This document shows, piece by piece, positions 27,095 through 34,877 of a DNA stretch of 43,840 nucleotides. The DNA is from Alphaproteobacteria bacterium (GTDB taxonomy: Bacteria; Pseudomonadota; Alphaproteobacteria; Puniceispirillales; Marisalimonadaceae), in the NCBI GenBank assembly GCA_004213885.1, contig SGYL01000002.1, positions 85,603 through 129,442 on the forward strand, read 5' to 3'. Every line of letters begins with the position of its first letter. Positions within the stretch are counted from its first letter, which is position 1. The position numbers and the translations under genes were made by a program. The notes below the pieces were generated by a model. The model saw only the letters and a program-made list of their open reading frames with translations, ran no database searches and had not been told where the DNA came from.

Positions 27095-27691
27095 TTAAAT
27101 AACTCCCTTGGTTGAAGGAATAATATCACTATTTCTTTGTATTACGGTTAGGCTCTTTTTCAAACAAACCGCCAAAACTTTAAAACACGACTCTATGATA
27201 TGATGAGCATTACTACCATAATTGTTTTCAATGTGAATGGTCATTTTAGCAGATTGAGCAAAAGCACGAAAAAATTCTTGAAAAATCTCGGAATCAACTC
27301 CACCAATTTTTTCATTTGGCAAAATAACTCTCCACTGTAACCACGGTCTACCTGAAACATCAAGGGAACAACTGGTTAATGTTTCATCCATTGGTAAAGA
27401 TGATGAAGCAAAGCGATTAATACCTGCTTTATTTAATATTGCATTATTTACAGTTTCTCCAATGCACCACCCTAGATCTTCAATAGTATGATGTGCATCA
27501 ATCTCCACATCACCAGAACACTTAACATCTAAATCAATATAACTATGTTTTGAGATTTGATCTAACATATGATCCATAAAAGGAATTGGTGTATTAATGT
27601 TACTTAAACCTTTTCCATCTATATTTACTTTACAAAAAATTTCAGTTTCAGAAGTTTTTCTATGATTTTCAGATTTTCTTTCTTTTTTCAT
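27095..27691 (-). CDS. hisB: Imidazoleglycerol-phosphate dehydratase
   Basis: This 198-residue monofunctional dehydratase converts imidazole glycerol phosphate to imidazole acetol phosphate. It is a Mn-dependent enzyme; histidine-rich motifs DHMLDQISKHSYIDL and DAHHTIEDLGWCIGE, and the later AHHIIESCFKVLA, supply the metal ligands. The fused phosphatase of enteric HisB is absent, as normal in alphaproteobacteria. Its ATG overlaps the smr stop (ATGA). Confidence 0.97.
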   Translation of the reverse strand: MKKERKSENHRKTSETEIFCKVNIDGKGLSNINTPIPFMDHMLDQISKHSYIDLDVKCSGDVEIDAHHTIEDLGWCIGETVNNAILNKAGINRFASSSLPMDETLTSCSLDVSGRPWLQWRVILPNEKIGGVDSEIFQEFFRAFAQSAKMTIHIENNYGSNAHHIIESCFKVLAVCLKKSLTVIQRNSDIIPSTKGVI

Positions 27692-28164
27692 AATTTATAT
27701 TTATGTTTATTTTTTAACTGAACAAACAAAGCGCCTTCTCCTCCTTTATTATGTGGCATAGTTTCAAAACCAACAACATATTTTGATAAAACTTCTCCTT
27801 CAAGCCATAATGGAGTTTTTAATTTTAATTTGCCTTTACTATTGGGTCCCTTTCCCGTCACGATTATAATGCTTTTAAAGTTATTAAAATAACAATCTAT
27901 AATAAAATTTTTAATTGATTCATATGCCTGAACTTCTGTTTTACCATGTAAATCAATAATAGCATCAAAATTAAATCTATTACTTTTTATTTGTTTTTTT
28001 ATTTTACTGTCTAATGTAAAAGTAACATTCGGTTTTAAAACTCTATTGACTACTGAAATAGTACTTGGATTAATTTTTTTGTTTTTATCAACCTTTTTAA
28101 TAGATTTTAAATTTGATATATAAAAGTTCCATATTTTTTTATCTTTATCTGATAATTTATGCAT
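27688..28164 (-). CDS. Smr-domain protein
   Basis: This 158-residue protein has a C-terminal Smr domain (about residues 88-155) with the DLHGKT motif and the GKG loop (IIIVTGKGPNSKGK). Smr domains are nuclease-like modules, related to the MutS2 C-terminus. The role of the stand-alone alphaproteobacterial protein is not settled. The N-terminus MHKLSDKDKKIW fits the family, so I use the ATG at 28164, overlapping the tim44-like stop by 8 bp, rather than an upstream TTG at 28176. It couples tim44 to the his operon. Confidence 0.88.
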   Translation of the reverse strand: MHKLSDKDKKIWNFYISNLKSIKKVDKNKKINPSTISVVNRVLKPNVTFTLDSKIKKQIKSNRFNFDAIIDLHGKTEVQAYESIKNFIIDCYFNNFKSIIIVTGKGPNSKGKLKLKTPLWLEGEVLSKYVVGFETMPHNKGGEGALFVQLKNKHKYKL

Positions 28165-28792
28165 TACTAGTTTCAACTAGTATCCAGTTCAAATCTTTTG
28201 ACTGGATTTTTCTTTCAAATGTCCACAAATCATTTACCAAAATACTCTTTTTTTGATCACCATCAATAATTTTACCTTTTTTATCTTTAAGAACTTTAAT
28301 TTGTTCAGATTCAAAAAGGACTGATATCCTCAAAAAGTTTTTTAGTTTTTTTACATCTTTAATTTGAATAGAAATCATTTTTATTATGTCTATTTTTAAG
28401 GATTCATCTTCCTGAAGACGTTCGTCTATAACTAACTGAAAATTTTTAATTAATTTATCATCAATATACATTTCTATATTTTTCAAATCACCTTTAACAA
28501 AGCAATCTATAACGATTTCAAAAAAGTTTTGAGCACCTTTTAAAAATTCTTTTTCGTTAAATGTTGGATCATCTTTGTATACTGAATCCTTTTTAGTTTT
28601 CGTTTCATTTATATTTGATTGTTTATTTCCTAATTTAACAACATTAGTAAAATCTTTTTTACCAATATCAATTTTATTATTTTGTTCATTACCATCAGAG
28701 TTTTGACCTAAAATACTCTTTAATCTATAAACTAAAAATATTGCAATTATTGCAAATATTATTATATCTATGAATGGTAAAGAAAGTTGCAT
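28157..28792 (-). CDS. Tim44/TimA-like membrane-anchored protein
   Basis: This 211-residue protein has an N-terminal transmembrane helix at about residues 5-23 (LPFIDIIIFAIIAIFLVYRL) and a polar linker (about 30-75). A Tim44-like domain follows at about 80-210, with EKEFLKGAQNFFEIVIDCFV, then repeated beta strands (ISIQIKDVKKLKNFLRISVL) and DLWTFERKIQSKDLNWILVE. Alphaproteobacterial homologues of the mitochondrial import component Tim44 have exactly this layout and lie divergent to secB, as here. The precise bacterial function is poorly known; an inner-membrane role is inferred. It heads the his operon transcript. Confidence 0.88.
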   Translation of the reverse strand: MQLSLPFIDIIIFAIIAIFLVYRLKSILGQNSDGNEQNNKIDIGKKDFTNVVKLGNKQSNINETKTKKDSVYKDDPTFNEKEFLKGAQNFFEIVIDCFVKGDLKNIEMYIDDKLIKNFQLVIDERLQEDESLKIDIIKMISIQIKDVKKLKNFLRISVLFESEQIKVLKDKKGKIIDGDQKKSILVNDLWTFERKIQSKDLNWILVETSNA

Positions 28793-28822
28793 AATGAGTA
28801 CCTTGGGTAATTTTAAATTAAT

Positions 28823-28840
28823 AATTGATATTTATCAATT
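28823..28840. repeat. Inverted repeat between tim44-like gene and secB
   Basis: A perfect inverted repeat, AATTGATA-TT-TATCAATT, has 8-bp arms with a 2-bp centre. It lies in the 96-bp divergent region. A further TTGATA half-site lies at 28853-28858. The near-continuous 18-bp symmetry resembles a binding site for a small dimeric repressor, and the location could control both the tim44-his operon and secB. Confidence 0.5.
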
Positions 28841-28888
28841 TATATATGTATATTGATAAAATGTTCAATCATTTTAATTAAATAAATA

Positions 28889-29290
28889 ATGAAAATTAGT
28901 GAAATAACGTTAATCGGACAATATATAAAAGATTTATCTTTTGAAAATCCTATGTCTCCAAATGTACCACCAAAGAATGAAAATCCTTCCGTTAATTTAG
29001 ACATAAATACTACTTATTTAGATTTAAAAAATAATAATCATGAAGTGAACTTAAAAATAAAGAGTACTGCTTCTATAGATAAAAATGTAATATTCGTAAT
29101 AGAGCTTCAATACGCTGGATTAATTAAAACTATTGTAAAAAATGAAAAAGATAAAAAGAAATTAATTATTTCTGGAAGTTATTTGCTTTTTCCATATGCA
29201 AGAAGCATTATTAGTAATATTACTATGGAAGGTGGTTTTAAACCTTTGGTTATTCAACCAATTGATTTTGAAAATATGTTTAAAAAATAA
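28889..29290 (+). CDS. secB: Export chaperone SecB
   Basis: This 133-residue chaperone keeps secretory precursors unfolded and hands them to SecA. Family segments are visible: YIKDLSFENPMSPN near the N-terminus, IELQYAGLI in the middle, and YLLFPYARSIISNITMEGGFKPLVIQPIDF at the C-terminal half. Length is slightly short, because the acidic C-terminal tail common in alphaproteobacteria is trimmed. Its stop abuts the dnaQ stop with no gap. Confidence 0.95.
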   Translation: MKISEITLIGQYIKDLSFENPMSPNVPPKNENPSVNLDINTTYLDLKNNNHEVNLKIKSTASIDKNVIFVIELQYAGLIKTIVKNEKDKKKLIISGSYLLFPYARSIISNITMEGGFKPLVIQPIDFENMFKK

Positions 29291-29986
29291 TTATTTAATC
29301 TTTTTCCATAATGGATCTGTCATTTCAGCTATAAAATTCTCATGCTGTTTTTTTTCATGATCAGATAAATTCATTAATTTTTCTCGAGGAACAGATAAAC
29401 TTACTTTTAAATTCTTTGTCTCTATATTGCTATTAAAATTAACCACCTTACTATCTGTTAGGTTAAACTTTTCCTGTTTTCCTGTTGTTAAATTTAAATA
29501 TACTTTAGATAGGAGAGTAGCATCTAACAAAGCTCCATGGAAATTTTGTCTTGTATTTTTTACATTTAGTTTTCTACATAAAGAATCTAAATTTACTGTT
29601 TGTCCAGGAAATTCTTTCTTAGCTATTTTAATTGTATCGATAACAGAATTTTTAATATTGCTAAAACCACAATTTTGTAATTCTTTATTAATAAAATTTG
29701 TATCGAACTCTGCATTGTGAATTATTATTATGTCATCTTTAATAAAATCTAGAAATTTTTTTGCAATTTCATTGAATGTGGGCTTTTCAATTAGAAACTC
29801 GTTAGATATCCCATGTACTTTTTGTGCAGATAAACTTATGTTCATTTCTGGATTAATGTATTCATGAAAATAATTTTGTGTTAGTACATTGTCTATTAAT
29901 TCAACAATGCCAATTTCTATTACTCTGTCATCAGAAAAATTTAAGCCTGTTGTTTCTGTATCAAGTATTAATTTTCGTTTTTCCAT
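29291..29986 (-). CDS. dnaQ: DNA polymerase III epsilon subunit (3'-5' exonuclease)
   Basis: This 231-residue DEDDh exonuclease proofreads for polymerase III. Asp9 and Glu11 are in LILDTETTGL, the third acidic residue in HNAEFDTNFI, and the His/Asp pair in FHGALLDATLLSKVY. The C-terminus (about 180-231) is the extension that contacts the alpha subunit. Its start overlaps coaE by 26 bp and its stop abuts secB. Proximity of dnaQ to the origin side is conserved in alphaproteobacteria. Confidence 0.95.
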   Translation of the reverse strand: MEKRKLILDTETTGLNFSDDRVIEIGIVELIDNVLTQNYFHEYINPEMNISLSAQKVHGISNEFLIEKPTFNEIAKKFLDFIKDDIIIIHNAEFDTNFINKELQNCGFSNIKNSVIDTIKIAKKEFPGQTVNLDSLCRKLNVKNTRQNFHGALLDATLLSKVYLNLTTGKQEKFNLTDSKVVNFNSNIETKNLKVSLSVPREKLMNLSDHEKKQHENFIAEMTDPLWKKIK

Positions 29987-30575
29987 TTTTTGATTTTAAC
30001 CTAATCAATATTTTTGTTAATAGTATGCATATCTTAATTAATATAAATAGCCTATTATTCGTATTAATTACTTGTGGTTTAAATTTTATTTTATCATCAT
30101 AACTTAATTGTGATGCCAATATTTTCTCAAAGAGTGTATCTGATATTTTGTCTCTAGTTAAAACTCTCTCCCTTTGAATTTTTGTGTTACAATGGGCTAG
30201 TAAAATTTTATCATATCTATTTTCTGTTTTAGTTTCGTATATTAAGGGTACATCATAAACTAATATATTTTTTTTATAGTTAACTGTTTCAAACATTTTT
30301 AATTCCATTTCTAAATAAGGGTATAATAATTTTTCTAGTTTTTTTTTTTCAATATTATTAGAAAAAATAATTTCTCTTAATTTAAGCTTATCAATATGAT
30401 CTTTTTTAATAATTAAAGGCCATATTTTCTTTAATTTTTGTTTGATCTCTTTTTTTCTTAATATTTTTTTTATTTCTCTATCAGCATCAAATACTGGTAT
30501 ATTAAATATAGCAAACATATTTGCTAGTGTTGTTTTTCCAGTACCTATTGATCCTGTTATTCCTATCTTATACAT
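29961..30575 (-). CDS. coaE: Dephospho-CoA kinase
   Basis: This 204-residue P-loop kinase carries out the last step of CoA synthesis. The Walker A loop GITGSIGTGKTT is at residues 4-15, and FDADREIKKIL (Asp for substrate) follows near 32. The middle shows LVYDVPLIYET, the usual family segment. The lysine-rich C-terminus overlaps the first 26 bp of dnaQ. An A11 tract encodes three consecutive lysines near residue 77. Immediately upstream is the origin-like region. The usual neighbours aroE, maf and ppsR between coaE and the origin are missing. Confidence 0.93.
   Translation of the reverse strand: MYKIGITGSIGTGKTTLANMFAIFNIPVFDADREIKKILRKKEIKQKLKKIWPLIIKKDHIDKLKLREIIFSNNIEKKKLEKLLYPYLEMELKMFETVNYKKNILVYDVPLIYETKTENRYDKILLAHCNTKIQRERVLTRDKISDTLFEKILASQLSYDDKIKFKPQVINTNNRLFILIKICILLTKILIRLKSKNGKTKINT
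30339..30349 (-). repeat. Homopolymeric A11 tract within coaE
   Basis: Eleven consecutive A residues on the coding strand encode Glu-Lys-Lys-Lys in coaE. The frame is open through it, but it is a slippage-prone site inside an essential gene. Confidence 0.9.
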
Positions 30576-30582
30576 AATAAAC

Positions 30583-30591
30583 TGTGAATAA
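30583..30591 (-). promoter_or_regulatory. DnaA box TTATTCACA
   Basis: Exact match to TTATNCACA on the minus strand, 7 bases upstream of the coaE start. DnaA bound here could also repress coaE. Confidence 0.75.
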
Positions 30592-30618
30592 ATATAGTAT
30601 TTTTACAATTTTCTTTTT

Positions 30619-30627
30619 TTATTCACA
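30619..30627 (+). promoter_or_regulatory. DnaA box TTATTCACA
   Basis: Exact match to TTATNCACA on the plus strand, inside the hemE-coaE gap. Confidence 0.75.
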
Positions 30628-30646
30628 ACCTATAAATCAATTTTTT

Positions 30647-30655
30647 TGTGTATAA
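30647..30655 (-). promoter_or_regulatory. DnaA box TTATACACA
   Basis: Exact match to TTATNCACA on the minus strand, facing the box at 30619-30627 across 19 bp. Confidence 0.75.
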
Positions 30656-30794
30656 AGTATATAACAAAATAAATTAATTAAATTTTTTCATTAAAAACAG
30701 TTACTTGTAAATTTTATGTTTGTTGATAAATAATAATAACTATTTATAAACAAATTTATGCAAACAACTACAACATAACTATTAATAAACATTT

Positions 30795-31808
30795 ATGATT
30801 AGTAAGTTAATAAGATTAAAAAATAATAGCGTAAAACCTAAGTGGTTTCTAAGACAATCTGGAAGACACATACCAGAGTATTTTTCAATTAGAAATAAAC
30901 ATAGAAGTTTTATTAATTTCTGTCTCAATGAAAGATCAATAATTGAAGCTACTATTTTACCGCTAAAATATTACAATATTGATGCCGCAATTTTATTCTC
31001 TGATATTTTATTATTACCTCATTTTTTAGGACAAAAAGTCTCATTTGAGAAAAAAATAGGTCCTGTATTAGAAGGAATTATTATAGATGATAAGTTCCTT
31101 AAAAAAGAGATTGATCTTAATGACTTTACACCTATTAAAAAGGCTATTTTTGAAATTAAAAAAACATTACCTCCATTAAAAGATCTTATAGGTTTTTGTG
31201 GTGCTCCTTGGACCCTAGCTTGTTATATGATAGAGGGTGGTAGTTCGAAAGACTTTGCCAAAACGAGAACTTTTTTATGGAACAATGAAAAAAGTTTTTT
31301 TAAACTGATTAACAAGTTAACTAAAAATTGTGCAGATTTTTTGGAGTATCAGTATTTAGCTGGTTGTACTGTCTTAATGATTTTTGACACATGGTCAAGT
31401 ATGATACCAGATAGATATTGGGTTAAGTTTGGAATTGAACCTACTAAATTGATAGTTGAAAGATTAAGAAAAAAAAATGTTAAATGTCCTATTATAGGGT
31501 TACCTTTTAAATCTGGGGAGATGTTAATTCAATATAGTTATGAAACTTTAGTTGATGTTGTATCAATTGACTGGAAAACAAATTTAAATTGGGCTTTAAA
31601 AAACATTAATGAAAATGTTATCACTCAAGGAAATTTAGACCCAGCAATACTCGCATCTGATAATTCATTATCTATAAAAAAAGAAGTATATAGAATATTA
31701 GATCTAACACAAAAAAAACGTCACATTTTTAACGTTGGTCATGGATTAACTCCTGAAGTTAAGATAAAAAATGTTAAATATGCAATTAAACTCATTGATG
31801 ATTATTAA
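30795..31808 (+). CDS. hemE: Uroporphyrinogen decarboxylase
   Basis: This 337-residue enzyme decarboxylates uroporphyrinogen III to coproporphyrinogen III in heme synthesis. The signature near residues 17-30 is KWFLRQSGRHIPEY (usually W-MRQAGRYLPEY), and IGFCGAPWTLACYMIEGGSS near 136 contains the family's second motif. DAAILFSDILLLPH keeps the catalytic Asp. The C-terminus FNVGHGLTPEV is conserved. The conservative changes at otherwise strict positions (QSGRHIP, ACYM) are typical of A+T-rich divergent lineages. It borders the origin and abuts hemJ directly. Confidence 0.96.
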   Translation: MISKLIRLKNNSVKPKWFLRQSGRHIPEYFSIRNKHRSFINFCLNERSIIEATILPLKYYNIDAAILFSDILLLPHFLGQKVSFEKKIGPVLEGIIIDDKFLKKEIDLNDFTPIKKAIFEIKKTLPPLKDLIGFCGAPWTLACYMIEGGSSKDFAKTRTFLWNNEKSFFKLINKLTKNCADFLEYQYLAGCTVLMIFDTWSSMIPDRYWVKFGIEPTKLIVERLRKKNVKCPIIGLPFKSGEMLIQYSYETLVDVVSIDWKTNLNWALKNINENVITQGNLDPAILASDNSLSIKKEVYRILDLTQKKRHIFNVGHGLTPEVKIKNVKYAIKLIDDY

Positions 31809-32243
31809 ATGTTTTATTTATATATTAAGTCGTTTCATTTAATTTTATTAATAGCTTGGATGGTTTCTCTTCTATATTTACCAAGATTGTTTGTATATCA
31901 CTGTGGTGTTTCTATAAATAGTTCTTCATATAACTTACTCTTATTAATGGAAAAAAGACTAATAAAAATTATAGCCATACCTGCTATGACTTTAACATTT
32001 TTATTTGGCATTATACTTTTAAGTATTCAAAATGAATTATTATATGAAAATTATTTTATAATAAAACTTTTGTCTGTAACAATTTTATTAATATATCAAA
32101 TATATTTAATAAGGGTATACCTGGCTTTTAAGAGAAAAAAAAACAAAAGATCGGCAAGATTTTACAAATTAATCAATGAAATACCAACAATTTTTATGAT
32201 TATTATTATTTTACTTGTTGTGCTTAAACCTAATTTAGGTTAA
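31809..32243 (+). CDS. hemJ: Protoporphyrinogen IX oxidase HemJ
   Basis: This 144-residue four-helix inner-membrane protein oxidises protoporphyrinogen IX to protoporphyrin IX. The N-terminal YIKSFHLILLIAWM includes the conserved His10, and WMVSLLYLPRLFVYH follows. Four hydrophobic segments are visible at about 7-27, 52-72, 79-100 and 120-140. It starts at the base after the hemE stop, so the two heme genes are tightly paired. A small inverted repeat overlaps its 3' end (32227-32241). Confidence 0.93.
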   Translation: MFYLYIKSFHLILLIAWMVSLLYLPRLFVYHCGVSINSSSYNLLLLMEKRLIKIIAIPAMTLTFLFGIILLSIQNELLYENYFIIKLLSVTILLIYQIYLIRVYLAFKRKKNKRSARFYKLINEIPTIFMIIIILLVVLKPNLG

Positions 32244-32277
32244 AAAGAATTCTCTCAAATTTTTATTATCGTAATTT

Positions 32278-33537
32278 ATGCATTTAAATGAACTGAAATC
32301 AAAGAACCCATCTGACTTGTTATTATATGCTGAAAGTTTAGAAGTAGAGAACGCTAGCAATCTTAGAAAACAAGATATGATGTTTGCTTGCTTAAAAAAG
32401 CTAGCTGACAATGATGTTTCAATATATGGAGAAGGTGTATTAGAGGTTTTGGCTGATGGATTCGGTTTTTTAAGATCTGTTGATTCAAATTATCTAGCAG
32501 GGCCAGCTGACATTTATGTATCACCTAGTCAAATTAAAAAATTTGGCTTAAGAACTGGAGACACGGTCGAAGGAGAGATTAGATCGCCAAAAGATGGTGA
32601 AAGATATTTTGCATTGTTAAAAATTGAATCCATAAATTTTGAAAAACCAGATAATATAAGACAAAGAATTAATTTTGATAACTTAACACCACTATACCCA
32701 GATGAAAAAATTAATTTTGAAACAGAATTTAATCCAGAAAACAAAGATTACACACCGAGAATCATTGATTTAATAGCACCTGTAGGCAAAGGTCAAAGAA
32801 GTCTTATTGTTGCACCACCGAGAACCGGTAAAACTATGATGCTACAGTCTATTGCAAAAGCTATTACAACAAATCACCCAGAAATCTACTTATTAGTCTT
32901 ATTAATTGACGAAAGGCCTGAAGAAGTAACTGACATGCAAAGATCAGTTAAAGGCGAAGTTATAAGTTCAACATTTGATGAACCAGCAACGAGGCATGTC
33001 CAAGTTACAGATATGGTCATAGAAAAAGCAAAAAGGCTGGTTGAACATAAGAGAGATGTTGTAATCTTGCTTGATTCTATAACAAGACTAGCCAGGGCAT
33101 ATAACACTGTTATACCATCAAGCGGGAAAGTTTTAACTGGTGGTGTTGATGCTAATGCTTTACAAAGGCCAAAAAGATTTTTCGGTGCGGCAAGAAACAT
33201 TGAAGAGGGCGGATCTTTATCAATTATAGCAACTGCATTGGTAGAAACTGGATCTAGAATGGATGAAGTCATTTTTGAAGAGTTTAAGGGGACAGGTAAT
33301 AGCGAAGTTATATTGGATAGAAAATTATCAGACAAAAGAGTTTTTCCTTCTATTGATGTAACCAAATCTGGAACAAGAAAAGAAGAACTGTTAGTTCAAA
33401 AGGACATACTTTCAAAAATGTGGGTGTTAAGAAGAATATTAATGCAGATGGGCCCTGTTGATGCCATGGAATTTTTAGTAGATAAGTTAAAACAAAGTAA
33501 ATCGAATGAAGATTTTTTCAGAGCTATGAACAAGTAG
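32278..33537 (+). CDS. rho: Transcription termination factor Rho
   Basis: This 419-residue hexameric RNA helicase terminates transcription. The N-terminal RNA-binding domain is intact ([20 protein letters not shown] near 50-70). The ATPase has Walker A APPRTGKT near 180, the [16 protein letters not shown] region, and [27 protein letters not shown] (Q and R loops). It follows hemJ by 34 bp. Because convergent gene ends in this window overlap without hairpins, Rho may carry unusual weight in this genome. Confidence 0.98.
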   Translation: MHLNELKSKNPSDLLLYAESLEVENASNLRKQDMMFACLKKLADNDVSIYGEGVLEVLADGFGFLRSVDSNYLAGPADIYVSPSQIKKFGLRTGDTVEGEIRSPKDGERYFALLKIESINFEKPDNIRQRINFDNLTPLYPDEKINFETEFNPENKDYTPRIIDLIAPVGKGQRSLIVAPPRTGKTMMLQSIAKAITTNHPEIYLLVLLIDERPEEVTDMQRSVKGEVISSTFDEPATRHVQVTDMVIEKAKRLVEHKRDVVILLDSITRLARAYNTVIPSSGKVLTGGVDANALQRPKRFFGAARNIEEGGSLSIIATALVETGSRMDEVIFEEFKGTGNSEVILDRKLSDKRVFPSIDVTKSGTRKEELLVQKDILSKMWVLRRILMQMGPVDAMEFLVDKLKQSKSNEDFFRAMNK

Positions 33538-33540
33538 TGT

Positions 33541-33556
33541 AGTTTCACGTGAAACA
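33541..33556. promoter_or_regulatory. parS centromere site overlapping the mnmE start codon
   Basis: The 14-bp core GTTTCACGTGAAAC at 33542-33555 is a perfect palindrome. The 16-bp AGTTTCACGTGAAACA differs from the parS consensus (TGTTTCACGTGAAACA) only at its first base. It lies about 2.75 kb from oriC and 4.6 kb before parB. The GTG start of mnmE is inside it, at bases 33549-33551. Confidence 0.93.
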
Positions 33557-34877
33557 AAATGATCATGACACAATTTTTGCATCGTCTAGTCAATTTAAAT
33601 CAGCAATTAAAATAGTTAGAATTAGTGGGAAAAAAGCAAGAAATGTTTCAAACATATTCAATTTCAAAAGGCCTAAGCCGAGAACGTTTGCATTAAGAAA
33701 ATTAATCTACAAAGACAATATAATTGATAATGCTCCTGTTGTATGGCTGCCAGGAAAAAAGAGTTTCACAGGAGAAGATACCTTCGAAATTTATATTCAT
33801 GGAAGCGTTGTAATAGAAAAGTTGATTTTTAAAATTCTATCATCCCACAAAAATTTTAGGTTTGCAGAACCAGGAGAGTTTTCTAAAAGGGCGACTTTAA
33901 ATGGTAACATTGATTTAGTACAAGCTGAGAGTATAAATGAAATTATTAACTCACAAACAGAAAAACAACTTTCTGTAGCGCAAGCCCAGCTAGATGGCTC
34001 ATTAAGTAATGTGGTTAATATTTGGAGAAAAGAAATTATTTATATGTCTTCTTTGATTGAATCTCTTATTGATTTTTCTGATGAAGATATTCCTGAAGAA
34101 TTGTCTGATCTATTTTTTAAAAGATTAAAGAAAACACGAAAAAAGATTAAAGATTCGGTAAATTCTGCCAAGTTAGCTTCTTTTATTAAAGATGGATTTA
34201 TTGTAACAATAATAGGCAAGCCTAATGCAGGAAAAAGTAGTTTAATTAATGCGTTAACAAAATTAAACACATCAATTGTTACTGATTTACCTGGAACAAC
34301 AAGAGATTTAATACAACAAAAAATTGATTTAAAGGGCCTTCCTGTTATTTTGTATGATACTGCAGGTATTAGAAAAACAGATAATATTATTGAAAAAAAA
34401 GGCATTGAAATGGCAATCAATATTATGAAAAAGAGTAAAGTAATTTTAAATTTATGTGAAGACGGTAATTTTAATTCTAATATTTTAGAAAAAGATTTTT
34501 TAGATTATAGAAGAATTAAGATTATTAATGTTAAAACAAAGGTAGATATTAAAAAAAATAATCAGAAAAATGCAGATATAGAAATTTCTTCAAAGACAAA
34601 CTTTGGAATTAATATTTTATTAGAAAAAATGTACTCTTATTTATCTAGTTTAGAGCCAAAAGGCACATCTTTAATAACATCTGAAAGACAAGTTTTACAT
34701 TCTAAGAAAGCACTTAGTGCTCTAAACAGAATAAATAAATTGTCAATTATTGATGAAACTGAACTTATTGCAGAGGAATTAAGGCTTGCCTCTAAGCATA
34801 TTAGTAATATAACTTCTTTTATAGATAATGAAGACGTTTTAGATAAAATATTTAGTAGTTTTTGTATTGGAAAATGA
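33549..34877 (+). CDS. mnmE: tRNA modification GTPase MnmE
   Basis: This 442-residue GTPase works with MnmG to form the 5-carboxymethylaminomethyl group on U34 of certain tRNAs. The N-terminal tetrahydrofolate-binding domain begins DTIFASSSQ and includes PGEFSKRATLNGNIDLVQAE. The G domain has IGKPNAGKSSLINAL (G1) and YDTAGIRKTD (G3). The C-terminal motif CIGK ends the protein at 439-442, supplying the family Cys. The start is GTG at 33549, inside the parS palindrome; nearby ATGs are out of frame. It is followed directly by mnmG. Confidence 0.95.
   Translation: MKQNDHDTIFASSSQFKSAIKIVRISGKKARNVSNIFNFKRPKPRTFALRKLIYKDNIIDNAPVVWLPGKKSFTGEDTFEIYIHGSVVIEKLIFKILSSHKNFRFAEPGEFSKRATLNGNIDLVQAESINEIINSQTEKQLSVAQAQLDGSLSNVVNIWRKEIIYMSSLIESLIDFSDEDIPEELSDLFFKRLKKTRKKIKDSVNSAKLASFIKDGFIVTIIGKPNAGKSSLINALTKLNTSIVTDLPGTTRDLIQQKIDLKGLPVILYDTAGIRKTDNIIEKKGIEMAINIMKKSKVILNLCEDGNFNSNILEKDFLDYRRIKIINVKTKVDIKKNNQKNADIEISSKTNFGINILLEKMYSYLSSLEPKGTSLITSERQVLHSKKALSALNRINKLSIIDETELIAEELRLASKHISNITSFIDNEDVLDKIFSSFCIGK

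Larger units (their letters stand above)
30576..30794. other. Probable chromosomal replication origin (oriC)
   Basis: This 219-bp gap is the longest in the window, lies between divergent coaE and hemE, and is extremely A+T-rich. It holds three exact matches to the DnaA box TTATNCACA within 73 bp (30583-30591 minus, 30619-30627 plus, 30647-30655 minus) plus one-mismatch candidates at 30721-30729, 30744-30752 and 30756-30764. The stretch 30656-30790 is almost pure A/T and could be the unwinding element. In Caulobacter the origin also lies directly next to hemE. Genes point away from this region on both near flanks, and parS sites with parAB follow within 8.5 kb. The promoters of coaE and hemE must also lie here. 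Confidence 0.8.

Noticed and set aside
30721-30764. One-mismatch DnaA boxes
   Set aside because: In such A/T-rich DNA one-mismatch matches are expected by chance, so I rely only on the three exact boxes.
30656-30794. CtrA-type TTAA-N7-TTAA sites at the origin
   Set aside because: Nearby TTAA pairs have the wrong spacing (9 bp instead of 7), and TTAA is very common here.
32227-32241. Inverted repeat AACCTAA-T-TTAGGTT at the end of hemJ
   Set aside because: Its 1-nt centre makes a poor hairpin, there is no U run, and it is coding for hemJ; it could be incidental.
32886-33365. A 159-residue open frame antisense to rho
   Set aside because: It lacks recognisable domains, is fully inside rho and follows the codon shadow of a conserved gene.
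34040-34420. A 126-residue open frame antisense to mnmE
   Set aside because: It lies within a conserved GTPase domain and has no independent support.
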